A stretch of DNA of 64,000 bases from Mixophyes australis (taxonomy: Eukaryota; Chordata; Amphibia; Anura; Limnodynastidae): positions 91,308,918-91,372,917 of the forward strand of contig JAVHZZ010000003.1 in NCBI GenBank assembly GCA_036250195.1, given 5' to 3'. Numbering within the stretch: the stretch's first letter is position 1; the number at the start of each line of letters is the position of its first letter. Positions 23,401-36,435 of the stretch are shown in pieces. The notes below the pieces were generated by a model that ran no database searches, had not been told where the DNA came from, and saw only the letters and a program-made list of their open reading frames with translations. The translations under genes were made by a program, and so were the position numbers.

Positions 23401-25319
23401 AATACATATGTGGAATATAAAGTTTTATAAGAACCCACAGAAAATAAATAAAAACTATTAATGTCACCTGTTAATAGAATAGTCAAAAAAGAAAGTGTCC
23501 CCCACACCATAAAATACATGAGGGTGTTAATGTCTATTGTACATAAAATGCATTTTTATAGTTGCTCTTGATTGCAAACACATGTTCTAGCATGCATACA
23601 CAGCCATCACCACTAGTAATCAAGACTTATACCTGACCTGCTCGAGCTTGGCACGGACTTGCTGTACATTGACTACGTGAATTTGCTTAGTCCCCTCCCC
23701 ATTCTGACCATGAAGTCATAGGCTGAAGTAAGGGTCCATTTAGCTTGAAGATGAATTGGATGTTGCTGCTTTCACAGGTGTATGATCCAATTCTGGGTAT
23801 GCTCAGAGCGATTTTACGCGAAATACGGCTGTGGCTGGATCACTTGTAAATAACTTATTGTATAAATTTATTTAAAGGAAATAGTGCAGGGTGCTTATTT
23901 TTATCATTGCAACTGTACTGATTTTTTATTATATCGTGTGACACTTTGGTATAGGAAATATATTTATTTCTGAGGCATATGCCAGGGGAGGAAATGTGTA
24001 TTATGCAACTGTCTGAAAAAAGGATCCCATGTTAATCTCATGTTAATTTGACCTTTTGATGTGTGAGTGTCCAACTCATCCTATAACCTGAAGGCACAGG
24101 AAGGTTTAATTAGACTTGCTGTTAGGTTTCCTCTGTCTCTAAAGTAGGATGCACGATATCACAGCAAGTTTTAAGAACTCACAAATCTCACTGAGAACGA
24201 ACTGACTTTTTAAAGTTAAATTGTGTTAGATGCAAGAATAGATTACATCGTGAGATCTGATGGAATAGTTCAGATGTGGCGGAGCCACATAGGATCAGGG
24301 GGTGGCTTTACCCCCTACTGTCGTGCGTCAGAATGTGTATATAAAGAGAATTGGTTTGTACTGAAATGTGTTATTATTGTTCTAACTGACTTTCTGATCA
24401 CTAGTACCTTAAACCAGTGTGAACTGTCCTTGTTAGAACACAAGCAAATAAACATCAATTTGCTTCAAGATCCTGCGACTGCTTCTCTGCTGTAATTCCT
24501 GTGCCCTGCAGATTAGACCAAAATGTAATCTGTTCTCCGGCTGTTCTGAGGTTGGAACCCAGCGTCTAGCATCAACGCTCTGCCCGCTACCCAGCAGCTC
24601 TGGCCAGTGTGATAGGCCAGGAAAGAACCACCCACAGCACCATGATCTACTGGCAGAGGTCAGGGGTACCAGCCCAGGTGCCCAGTGAGAGGGTACACTA
24701 GCAGCAAAATAAACCCAGAAGGAATCGAATATAGGTGTAGGAGCGTAGTGGTGGCAGCATTGTAAGCCCCTCCTACTGCAGTTAGAGGGCGCAATTTGGG
24801 AGAAAGAAAGGGGACAGTGGCAAAATAAGCCCAGCCAGTTCCTAACAACAACAGCCATAGGCGATCCATCCTGTCACAACGGCACATATCTGTATTTATG
24901 TTCCTTAGTGAATAGGGCCCTCTTGCACATTCATGTAATTCCTGCAAAGCTACAGATGTCCTTGCCATAGAGAAAAACATCAATACTGTAAAATCAAAGA
25001 CAAGTTAGGATCTTGTGATTTATTTACAAACTGACTTGGTTGACTAGAAAAATCTTTTACATAAATGCAGTATAATGGAATCTGTTATCTTTAATTTAAT
25101 AATGGGCTGTTGCAAATGTTGTAACCCATTCAGAACCTACAAGATTCCCCAAGGGACTCAACTTGCTAAATGTGTGGGCAGTACACAAATCATTGCAAGG
25201 CATGATAAACAAACAATTTACTACTGAAATGAATTGATTAATTTGTTTATTATACTGTTATCTATTCCAGATTGATAGTTTAGTTTAGCAGTGCCAGTAT
25301 GCAATCTTGGTTACTTAAC

Positions 25320-25586
25320 CAATTGATGGGTAACAGGTGACCCTAGGGCTGCATGCTGTCTTCCCGGCCTTCACCTGCAACCCCTAACTCCTTCCTCCTT
25401 TATTGTCAGATTTGTTTGTTATAGCTTGTAACAATTGGCTTTAAATGACCTGCTGATATGTTATTACAGATAGGTGTGTCTTTCTTTGATTACATGTATT
25501 GTTTTAAGTTAGTACAGAACTTATGGGTAATATGTGGCCAGGATAAAGAGCCGCGCCCACAAAGTGTATCAGGTTGGGTATTACTG
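25320..25586. mobile_element. hAT-like MITE, third copy of the GATGGGCAAC family
   Basis: The left end 'TTGATGGGTAACAGGTGACC' and right end 'GGTTGGGTATTACTG' correspond to the termini of 17281-17548. The body shares 'TTATTGTCAGATTTGTTTGT' with 11699-12262. The flanking duplication is not clear. Confidence 0.65.
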
Positions 25587-26856
25587 CTTTAATTGGTGAT
25601 GGACCCTCTCATGGAAGGCTTGTGGCCGGGATCAGATCTAGCAATGTAGCATTGGAAGGAATTTCTGTGACCAGTCGCCAGTACAATGACCAATGTCATC
25701 AGGGTTTCAACTAGATCTAGTAAGGAACATGTTTAAACACTGACAGCCGCTAATCCAGTAAAAAGTATAAAAAAGGGTATTTAAATGACTGATTTTAGAT
25801 GCATTGTGGAACTTTTGGAAAATAGCTGTTTTTTCATTGTAATGGAATATAACATTTGTGAACTATGACAAGTTTGCACAATGTCTACAGTGCATTGTTG
25901 TTTGTAAGCACACCGGTACTTGTGCTCCTGCTTAACATTTTGCTTTTTCCAGCTGTACAAGGCTAAATAACAGGATATACAGTAATTTACATGAACACAG
26001 TTGTGTGCTTTGTGACATTTAGCCATAGATACCACTAGGTGGGAGTCACATCCTACAAATCGAAATTTATTCACCCTATATAGAAAAAACATGGCTTGCT
26101 GTTGCATTTTTTTCCACTTATCTATTTGATCCAGATGTTTCTGATTATTTACAAAAATGTCATGTTCACTCTTCCACCATTGGTGGTAGGGGCTGTACTT
26201 GATTTTATTTAAAAATTTAAAAGGGTTCACTGCAGAATTTCAAAATCAGTGCTGATGCTGTGGAAATTCAAACATCACATTTCACATACCACCCAAGGAA
26301 AGCACAATATTGCTATACACTTAAGGAAACTCAAACCATGCACTGTTACAATTAAAGGGGACCTCAAAAATATCCTTTGCTTAATTGTATTTACCATTTT
26401 CTAGACATGGTTTCTTGTTTATGTTAACCCACTATGAGCCATAAGCAGAATTATGAGGTTGTGTCTGCTATCTCTTTGCCTGCCCTCTGTCATATATATT
26501 TTCAGCTCTTTCTACTACCCAATTATGTCATAGTCCGCCTCTATGATTATTGTATTGTGAGAGGAGAGCTCTCAAAGGGTGTGTGTGTGTGTGCATGTAT
26601 GTGAGAATTGTGCTCTACTGTAAGTTGTTTTTTTTTTTTTATATGGATTGTGGAAGTTATCAGGGAGTTGGATGACCATATAAAAGCACAAGGCAGTAGG
26701 CCTTTCTGATGTGGCGAGGGAGACCAGATGTACCTAGATGATTAAACAATTTGCTGATGGAAATGTTCTTCCTCTGTGAAATGTGAGGACTTCACTCCTG
26801 AAGGTGATTTACAAGAACATTTGAATGACAGGGATGAATGTTAGATGTTCACTACA

Positions 26857-27030
26857 GGGGCTAGATTTACTAAACTGTAGGTTTGATAAAGTGGAGATGT
26901 TGCCTATAGCATCCAATCGGATTCTGGTTATTTATTTAGGACATTCTACAGAATGACAGCTAGAATTTGATTGGTTGCTATAGGCAACATCTCCACCTTT
27001 TCAAACCCGCAGTTTAGTAAATATACCCCC
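26857..27030. mobile_element. MITE, third copy of the TTTACTAAAC family
   Basis: The ends GGGGCTAGATTTACTAAAC and GTTTAGTAAATATACCCCC are inverted repeats. The arms again contain 'GTTGCCTATAGCA' and 'GGTTGCTATAGGCAACATCT'. The flanking 3-bp duplication has decayed. Confidence 0.8.
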
Positions 27031-29629
27031 AGAAGTGATTCAGGACTCCCAGCGGGAAAAACTTGTGTTCAGTCATTGCCATGTCACACCACCCTGAATC
27101 AGATTTGCAATTATAGCCTCACTTTCTGGGAACTGTAATGGTGTCTGAGAGTAGGTGGTCATGTTCCTTATATACGGAGAGCAAAGGAAATCGTATAATA
27201 ATCCATATCCTTTGCTCTGATTGTCTTACTGTTGGAAACATCTAGGTAAAGGAAGTAAAAGTCTGCTGCAGCATACATAGTTGTTTACAGGGCTTCCTTT
27301 GGCTTAAGCAAGTGATGGCTATGTACTAATACTGGCATTAAATGCAGATATGTTCTGAACTATAGGAACCAACCAACAGTTTATCTTGTATCTTTCTAGA
27401 GCCGGATGTCTCAACCTTTTTGTAATGTGTACCTGTATTGTACTAAACAGCTCCTAAAGTGTGTTTTTTTATTTATTTCACACTCCATACTGTGTAATCT
27501 AAAACATCTATACTATCACCTACTTATATAAGTTTATGTACAAGTGTATATGTGTATGTGGAGGGGGGGTGTATACAGTGGTATACCATACCGACACTTT
27601 TTCCACTGTAGAACTATCAAATTCCATTAACTTACATTCTGATTCTTTTTTTCATGACACCACTTTGAACTCCAGAATAAACCTAATGCACATTTTTTAA
27701 TTCTGGTTGCCCATCTACCGAGACGAGGTGACCGCACACAGATGGATTCCTATACTAACACCTTATATTTATCTCTATACTAAAGGACATGCCTCTCCTA
27801 GTGCCTCCATACTACAAATACTGGTTGGAACTAGGCTATATATTGCTCTAATTGTAAACACCTATGAACAGATGGCAGTTACCCTCTGTGGCATTCAACT
27901 CACTCGGGTAGACCAGAATATATCCAAAATTAGACTTTATTACGACAGCACAACACCACAAGACGTTCACAAGTTACAGGGTAAATGATAGCATGTATCC
28001 TCCAGCAGCCTCTTGCAGTCAGCACTCCAAAGTAATAATCTCGGTCTCTTTCAGAATCTTATCCTCCCGCAATATTACCACTACCGATTAGCAAAACAGT
28101 TATGAAGTCGCCCAGCCTGGGTTACTGGCTCACACCGACAATGTCCTGGTAGGGTTTCCTCCAGCGGTACCACGATGCCTGGCCCAGAGTCCTTTTCACT
28201 GATGTTTTGTACACCAGGATCCACCAAAGTAGAATAGCTCCCCTGGCATTCTCCTCTCCCTATATTCATCACTGTATCCACAGGAAGTAGGGTAAAAATG
28301 TTTCAAACCTCCCCCTTACTGCAGGCTCTCCCAGTCAACACTTTAGCTGCTAGACATACTGTCCCTGTTATCTTGATTATACAATGGAATGGCTTGACTC
28401 AATTAGCTATTTTGGCTGGATACACTACACATAGGGTTACAATTGTATATCAAGGAATGACACTGCACGCTTACATGAAACAATAAGACTTCTGACGCAT
28501 TGTATCAGCAGTGTTACACAATATAAGTCTGTGATACATTCTGATACAATAACATTTATATTGATACATATTGATACATTTACAATGCTATTTCAGCCAA
28601 TATATTATTGTGGAGGCACATTGCATATCATTTAGAAGTTCTAACCTCATTACCTCTCAGATTACCTGTTGACTTAGCTAATTAATATGGGCTGCCAGCT
28701 AGTTAATGCAGACATTGTTCTGATTACAAACCAAATCTAAGTTGCACCTCATAACAATGGACATTTGAGACAAATGGTAATTACATTAGCTAGCAGAAGC
28801 AAAATGACTGCTGCTGTCCTGTTGTTTTCACACAATATGGCAATATTCTTTATATTTATTCGACCTACAATATTGCAGGTAATAGCAAGTGCAAAATGTA
28901 TCTAATAACATGAAATAATAATACACATAACATACCAATGCTCTGGTGTATATACTTAGAATGGGCCAAGGATTAATAAATACATTAAACTGTGAGATAT
29001 GGGTGATGAATACAAAGTTCTCAGTCCAGTAGTATCCCATTCCCTTACATTGGGTCAAAAAGAAGGCAGTCCAAACCTTTAAAGGAATACACAGGAAGAT
29101 TGGAATTGGTCTGCACACCCTAATTTATCAAGTGTATGAAAAGGTGCCATATTGCTGTGGCTTGATAAATTTGATAAATTAGTGTATGCGGACCAAGTCC
29201 ACCTGTGTTTTGATGCATTGTTAGTTTATTTATTTTTTTTATGTTTTTATTTTCACACTTTTTTCAATAAACAACAATGCAGAACATTTCCAACTAATAA
29301 AATAGTACAGCCATATAACTCTTTAGGAGGGTTAGACATAACAAAGAATTTTTTTTAATAAATTGTAAGGGATAGTAGAAGAGCAAGGAGAAAGAGGGAA
29401 GGGATAGACACAAGGGGGACAGGAAGGTCATAAAGGAAGAAGGGGGGGGGGGGGCAATTTTAGAAGAGTAGGTGGAAAACTATGCACATGGACCCTAATT
29501 GTGTGGTGTTCCTTTTTCAAATTGCAGTGGCAGCATAAAGCTATGTGAGTAAACTTTGAAGAATATATGTAGGTATCATCAGTCCTTAGTAGATAACATA
29601 TACATTTAAATGAAATCTGTGAGTTTATA

Positions 29630-29822
29630 TGTTCTCCCAGTGTTTGCATGGGTTTCCACAGTCAAAAACCATACTGGTAGGTCAACTGGCTGCTGACTAA
29701 GTAGTTGACTCTAGTATGCTTGTGTGTAACCTCCAATGGGGCAGGGGCTGATGTCAATGATGAAATATTTTATGTGCAGCAGTGCAAAATATGGTGGTGC
29801 TATATAAATAATAAATAAATGT
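29630..29822 (+). repeat. 5'-truncated SINE of the 58550 family
   Basis: 'TATGTTCTCCCAGTGTTTGC', 'CATACTGGTAGGTCAACTGG' and the tail 'GGTGCTATATAAATAATAAA' correspond, in order, to the body and tail of the SINE at 58550-58925. The tRNA-like head is absent. Confidence 0.7.
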
Positions 29823-30660
29823 GTTGAATTTTGTAATGGCCTCTTATAAAGATAAATGCTGTATGAAATACTGTTGTAATTAAGCAACTCAAGTGGTTTT
29901 GTTCACATATTAGGGGCTGTGCCATTGTTTTTTTTGCAGACATCATAAAGCTCATTTATGGCGCAAAGGCCACTTTAACTTAAGCTTTTTTAGATTAAAA
30001 ATTATTGCTAGACCAGTAAAAAAAAATATTTGTTGCGTTAGTACCTGAAGGGCATTGTGTTTCTCTGGAATGCATTTTTTGTCCTTACACCCTGCCGACC
30101 ACCGGTAGAGTCACTCCACATTGATGTCTACTCAATATTACTGTAATCCTGGACTTAATTCATGACATGGTTGTGCCATAAACTGTAATCAACTAGTGTC
30201 TGACACCAGGCACTTCTGAATACTCTAACACGGCCGCGGCACCCATGGATGCTAAAATACTGGGAGATTTCTATAACTGGAAAGAACCAAAGAACCATAT
30301 GAGTGCAGGTATATTTCTTATAGGGAAAAGTACATACAATCTGTACTTTACATAATTCATGTTTGGGGGGGGGGGGAACTCTATACATATTTGTAACCAG
30401 TGGAACCAGCTACATAACATATGTGATTGATAGATACCAGCCCCATAAGGAAGTTATAGAGAGAATATATATTCCCAAATAATCCATTTGACATAGTTGT
30501 GTTTCCTATGCATATGTGTGGAAAATCATATCCTGTTTACTGGACCTATAATATCCCTGCTATATTCTAGAAGAAATTAAATTTAGAAAACTCATTTGCA
30601 TTTATATTTTCTGTATGCCAATTTATCACCATTTTTATTTAATTAGCATTGTGACTTTTT

Positions 30661-30910
30661 TTATACTTTATTATTATTATTATTATCCTTTATTTGTTAG
30701 GTGCCACAAGGGTTCCGCAGTGCCGTACACAGCACAAACAGTAGACTAACCAAGGTGAAACATTACACACAGTAAACAAAAAATGCAAAATTTCAGAGAC
30801 TCCAGGCAGGCTAATGCAGTAAAGACGGAGCAGAAGAACAGGTATGGAGAACAAAGGGAAGAGGGCCCTGCTTAAATGAGCTTACATACTAAGGGAGGGT
30901 AGACAGAACA
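30661..30910 (-). repeat. SINE or LINE-tail type repeat, antisense
   Basis: A (TTA)n run is followed by 'GGTGCCACAAGGGTTCCGCA'. Further on come 'GAGGGCCCTGCTTAAATGAG' and 'CTTACATACTAAGGGAGGG', the complement of blocks in 42817-43015. It is the same family as 216-475. Confidence 0.6.
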
Positions 30911-33900
30911 CAGGCACACAGGGATCAAACACAGGCACACAGGGAGCTCCATTTCAGCTTCTATCTTTGTGTTCTTAAACATGTGTCGGGCATGGTTTTT
31001 ATAACGCTACATTTATGCCGAGGAATTGTTGGTTTACAGTATCTCTAATTAAATTAGGTTATGATTGCAGTTTGAGATAAGTCAGGCACTGTTTAAAAAA
31101 TTACATGTGAATCTCTAATCAAGCTTTTTAAATAACATATAGATTTTTATTTCTGTGGCGACATCCTCTCTAATTGTAAAGAAAGTAAACTCATTTCCGC
31201 TGTCCATTACTTATTCTTGAATAACTGCTGGATGTTGTGAAGTCTGCTTTGTAACCAGCAAGTGGTGCTAGGACACAATTTTTCACTGCATTAGTCACTC
31301 ATCTTGCAATTTATTAACCTCATATAGTCCATATTATTACTTTAGTGACATTTAAGATTGATTGGGCAGACAAAAAAGCAAGCAAATCTTCTTCTTCTCT
31401 TCTATCAGCATTAGATCAGAGTCCTCGTTTATTTACCTATCAGATTAGGTCTAGGCATTGGCAGTACAATTTGTTGGGGGACATAAGAACATATGACCCT
31501 GCAGGCAATGATGATGTAGAGTGTGTCACCTTTAGGTCATTGATAACATCCATCACTGTTATCTAGGAGAAGCTTTTTTTTCTGGCTGTTTGCCATTTCC
31601 ATGAAAAGGGTAAGATGCTGTTTGGCATCAAATTATTTATTCACAGCGAAATCTGGACCTAGACTAGTTTCCAGGATTTTTGGCCCATCTATTATTTTTT
31701 GGTTAGCTAAAGATTCATTTATAAAGGTCTGTATTGATATAAGTATGAGGGCTGCAAAGAGGACTGTTCTGTGTCACATCAACCAGTTCTCAAAGGTATT
31801 GCACATGTTTGAGACAGCTTTAAAGCTTATACTGGTTACATATCCACGATATGAATGAATGAACCACCTTTGTTATAGAATCAGCAGCAGCAATACCAGT
31901 GTAAACTAGTGCAACAAAAAAAGCAATCACAAAACTGCCTGCATGCTCAGCTAATGTAAACTGATATATGACATTGCAAGCCATTATTCAAGCCAGTGTT
32001 CACTTTAGCCTGAAAACTGATGGCTGCTTTGCTTACTATAGGGAAACCACACTATTTTAAAACCACTCTAACCTCAAATGTGTTTGTTTCTTTAACTTTA
32101 TTTTGTCTGTGTGCATGAAGGTACATGTGAAAATTTGTTCTATGTTTGGATATAAAACTTCCTGTGAGAGACTGGGGTGTGGTTGTTTTCACTCAGCTGG
32201 CAGCCATGTCTGGTCCTTGATGATCCCTACTCCTCCCTCCTACTCCTCCTCCCACCATCCTCCCCTCTAGGTAATTAGCTGATAAGTAAATAAAGTCATT
32301 CTACTTACAGTAGGAAAGCAGAGTGGTGCAGATGGAGCCAGGGAGTTGCTTTTTTTTTTAGCACACAGGAAGAGTAGGTCTTGTATAAAAAATAAATGTA
32401 GGTACTGCAGACTCTGTATACACAGCGTACAAATTCTTGTGTATAAAGAGTCAGACCATCTTAGGCTTTAGGTGGAAGTATCCCTTTCCTTTGCATTATG
32501 TAGATGTAGAATAATAATTGAGGTGTTTATCACACATAAATGTATTGTTTGGGTTTTTTTGTTTCTTTTTTACCCCTTTGTGAATGAATTCACCAGGATA
32601 TTGACGGCATTCAAGGGATCAGGTTTCACAGATAAAATATATTTTTTTAAACTGAGAAGTTGCAAAAATTTGCTGCCTGTCATATTCACATCCTTTTTAA
32701 CCTACTAAACTCAGACATTCTAGTGTGATACAAATATGTGCAATGTCTACATCTTTTTGGCACTTTCATGTGTGTATGAATCTATTCTACCTTATTATGT
32801 CTGTGGCAAAATTACAAACCAACCATATACATACTATGGAAAATCTGTCTAGGAACACTGTTTTACATATATGTAATGTAGTAAAAGTATAACTAGTAAC
32901 ACATGTAATGGTGTTCTAAAATACAGAGTATGTAGAGTAGATCATCATGTATGAATGGATGAGTGAATGGGATCTTATGTTTTGTTTGTATTGCAGAGTT
33001 AGTGATTTTTTTTGAATGTATGTCCTTTTTGAATGTTTTTTGTTGCATTAAAACATAAACAAAGATGCATAAAAGGCATATGTAGGGCAGCTGCTACACA
33101 AGGGACACCTAGAATGGGCTTCAAGAGAGGAAATACATGATGCTACTCTCCATACTCGAGGACTTGAGGCATTCAGTTTTACTACAGTACCTATGTCAAA
33201 GGGGAAGCATGAAAGATCATTTTAAAATTGCCTCTATTTAGAGGGCCGCTATTTTGTTGGGAACAAAACATTAAAACCCATGGCCTGGAGGATTTGGAAA
33301 AATCTTACAGGCTGTTTACGAGATATAGCAAGTGAAATGGTGACGCATGTTAACGGTTTCAGTGTGATAAAAGAATTTGGTAGGAATGAAGCAAGGATTG
33401 TACTTGTATTTCTAAAACAGCCTTTGTTCAACAAGTTAATTGTCAAGTAGTGATGTCTAAGACCATATCCACTCTTTACTGCACAGAAAGTAGATGGTGG
33501 GAACTTTAAATAGTATGTTTTTTCAGGATATTAGCATATTTAGATGTCTTATATTTGTTGTCTGTAAAACAGTGTGGCTTAGAAGGAGCAGACACCGAGG
33601 TCCTCATTAATAATAATAAAAGACCTTTATGTCATGGAAGTATAAAGCGCCCCTTTTATTAATATGTGTTCATTAAATATCTAGTCTGGCCAGTAAGTCT
33701 TGTCGTTTGTAGTATAGGTCAGTATTTGTTTCAAATGGGAAACCATGACTGCTCATACTGCTATGTGATTGCGCAAAGGATCATCTGATACTGGAACCAA
33801 AGGAGGTATTTGACTCTGTGACCTCTCTCTGTAACATTGGTTATTCATCGTACACCCTAAAGTCAGTAATTGAAATGCAGCTGAAGATTCAGGAACTCCG

Positions 33901-34250
33901 GATGTCTCTGAACACACCATCAAGTACACTTTAAATTAGGGATGTGCACCGGCGACTTTTGAGGTCTCGTGTTTTGTGTTTTGGATCCGGATTTTCGTTA
34001 TTTTTGGGGTTCGGATTTGTCTCGCAAAACACTTGACGAAAGGTCTCGGTTCGGATTTAAGGTTTTGGATTCGGATTTTTTTTGAAAAAAACATAAGTTT
34101 AAAAATCAAGTTTTTGGGCTTATTTTCACTCCTAGGCTATTATTAACCTCAATAACATTCAATAACAAGCATTTCCACTAATTTACAGTGTATTCTGAAC
34201 ACCTCACAATATAGTTATTAGTCCAAAACGTTGCAACAAGGTATCTTTCT

Positions 34251-36400
34251 GGACTGCGTAGAGGAGTGGGTCACCACAATATATATTAAAAACCCTGAAC
34301 TTTTATGAATCGCACCAATAAATGTACCTGGACTGCGTAGAGGAGTGGGCCACCACAATATATATTAAAAACCCTGAACTTTTATGATTCGCACCAATAA
34401 ATGTACCTGGACTGCGTAGAGGAGTGGGTCACCACAATATCTTAAAAACCCTGAACTTTTATGAATCGCACTTATAAATGTACCTGGACTGCGTAGAGGA
34501 GTGGGTGACCACAATATATTAAAAACCCTGAACTTTTATGAATCGCACCAATAAATGTACCTGGACTGCGTAGAGGAGTGGGTCACCACAATATATATTA
34601 AAAACCCTGAACTTTTATGATTCGCACCAATAAATGTACCTGGACTGCGTAGAGGAGTGGGTCACCACAATATCTTAAAAACCCTGAACTTTTATGAATC
34701 GCACCAATAAATGTACCTGGACTGCGTAGAGGAGTGGGTCACCACAATATATATTAAAAACCCTGAACTTTTATGATTCGCACCAATAAATGTACCTGGA
34801 CTGCGTAGAGGAGTGGGTCACCACAATATCTTAAAAACCCTGAACTTTTATGAATCGCACCAATAAATGTACCTGGACTGCGTAGAGGAGTGGGTCACCA
34901 CAATATATATTAAAAACCCTGAACTTTTATGATTCGCACCAATAAATGTACCTGGACTGCGTAGAGGAGTGGGTCACCACAATATCTTAAAAACCCAGAA
35001 CTTTTATGAATCGCACCAATAAATGTACCTGGACTGCGTAGAGGAGTGGGTCACCACAAGATATATTAAAAACCCTGAACTTTTATGATTCGCACCAATA
35101 AATGTACCTGGACTGCGTAGAGGAGTGGGTCACCACAATATCTTAAAAACCCTGAACTTTTATGAATCGCACCAATAAATGTACCTGGACTGCGTAGAGG
35201 AGTGGGTCACCACAATATATTAAAAACCCTGAACTTTTATGAATCGCACCAATAAATGTACCTGGACTGCGTAGAGGAGTGGGTCACCACAATATATATT
35301 AAAAACCCTGAACTTTTATGATTCGCACCAATAAATGTACCTGGACTGCGTAGAGGAGTGGGTCACCACAATATCTATTAAAAACCCTGAACTTTTATGA
35401 ATCGCACCAATAAATGTACCTGGACTGCGTAGAGGAGTGGGTCACCACAATATATATTAAAAACCCTGAACTTTTATGATTCGCACCAATAAATGTACCT
35501 GGACTGCGTAGAGGAGTGGGTCACCACAATATATTAAAAACCCTGAACTTTTATGAATCGCACCAATAAATGTACCTGGACTGCGTAGAGGAGTGGGTCA
35601 CCACAATATCTTAAAAACCCTGAACTTTTATGAATCGCACCAATAAATGTACCTGGACTGCGTAGAGGAGTGGGTCACCACAATATATTAAAAACCCTGA
35701 ACTTTTATGAATCGCACCAATAAATGTACCTGGACTGCGTAGAGGAGTGGGTCACCACAATATATATTAAAAACCCTGAACTTTTATGATTCGCACCAAT
35801 AAATGTACCTGGACTGCGTAGAGGAGTGGGTCACCACAATATATATTAAAAACCCTGAACTTTTATGATTCGCACCAATAAATGTACCTGGACTGCGTAG
35901 AGGAGTGGGTCACCACAATATCTTAAAAACCCAGAACTTTTATGAATCGCACCAATAAATGTACCTGGACTGCGTAGAGGAGTGGGTCACCACAAGATAT
36001 ATTAAAAACCCTGAACTTTTATGATTCGCACCAATAAATGTACCTGGACTGCGTAGAGGAGTGGGTCACCACAATATCTTAAAAACCCTGAACTTTTATG
36101 AATCGCACCAATAAATGTACCTGGACTGCGTAGAGGAGTGGGTCACCACAAGATATATTAAAAACCCTGAACTTTTATGAATCGCACCAATAAATGTACC
36201 TGGACTGCGTAGAGGAGTGGGTCACCACAATATCTTAAAAACCCAGAACTTTTATGATTCGCACCAATAAATGTACCTGGACTGCCTAGAGGAGTGGGTC
36301 ACCACAATATCTTAAAAACCCAGAACTTTTATGATTCGCACCAATAAATGTACCTGGACTGCCTAGAGGAGTGGGCACTGGGCACCACAATAAAATATAT
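34251..36400. repeat. ~78-bp satellite array, 28 repeat starts
   Basis: There are 28 starts of 'GGACTGCGTAGAGGAGTGGG' (the last two read GGACTGCCTAG), spaced 75-80 bp, mean close to 78. Two main unit types often alternate: one with 'ATATATATTAAAAAC' and 'TGATTCGC', the other with 'ATATCTTAAAAAC' and 'TGAATCGC'. Nearly every unit contains AATAAA on the + strand in 'ACCAATAAATGTACC'. The array lies between the hAT end and the degenerate transposase copy. The unit head is related to the ~100-bp repeat at 36590 and, through it, to transposase coding sequence near 39060-39115. Units are very similar to one another, which suggests recent expansion. Confidence 0.95.
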
Positions 36401-36435
36401 AAAAAACCTTCAACAGGTCTGCATTACACTACACA

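Larger units (their letters stand above)
15986..33936 (+). other. SLC9A9: SLC9A9 large intron, part 1 (before the autonomous-looking hAT element)
   Basis: The GTAAGT donor at 15986 opens an intron that continues past the hAT insertion to the window end. Elements are listed separately. Stretches I cannot assign are 15990-17280, 17560-18920, 19690-20420, 21030-21890, 22400-23260, 23500-25320, 25590-26850, 27035-29620, 29830-30650 and 30910-33930. The region 24500-24860 is comparatively GC-rich with structured blocks and may be a retroelement fragment. The region 27700-28500 is similar in character. Neither gives a recognisable protein. Motif 'AACTACAAGTCCCAG' occurs at 18019-18033. Confidence 0.7.

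Noticed and set aside
24433..24858. A 141-codon - strand frame in a GC-richer patch.
   Set aside because: No recognisable domain, no splice or start context, and the patch looks like a repeat fragment.
25781..26230. A 149-codon - strand frame, among the longest in the non-repeat intron.
   Set aside because: The composition fits AT-rich intron, it overlaps no conserved motif, and a single frame of this length is expected by chance over 64 kb.
34251..36400. Regular repeat-spacer look suggesting a CRISPR array.
   Set aside because: The whole ~78-bp unit repeats with no unique spacers, no cas genes are present, and it lies within a vertebrate transposon. It is a satellite.
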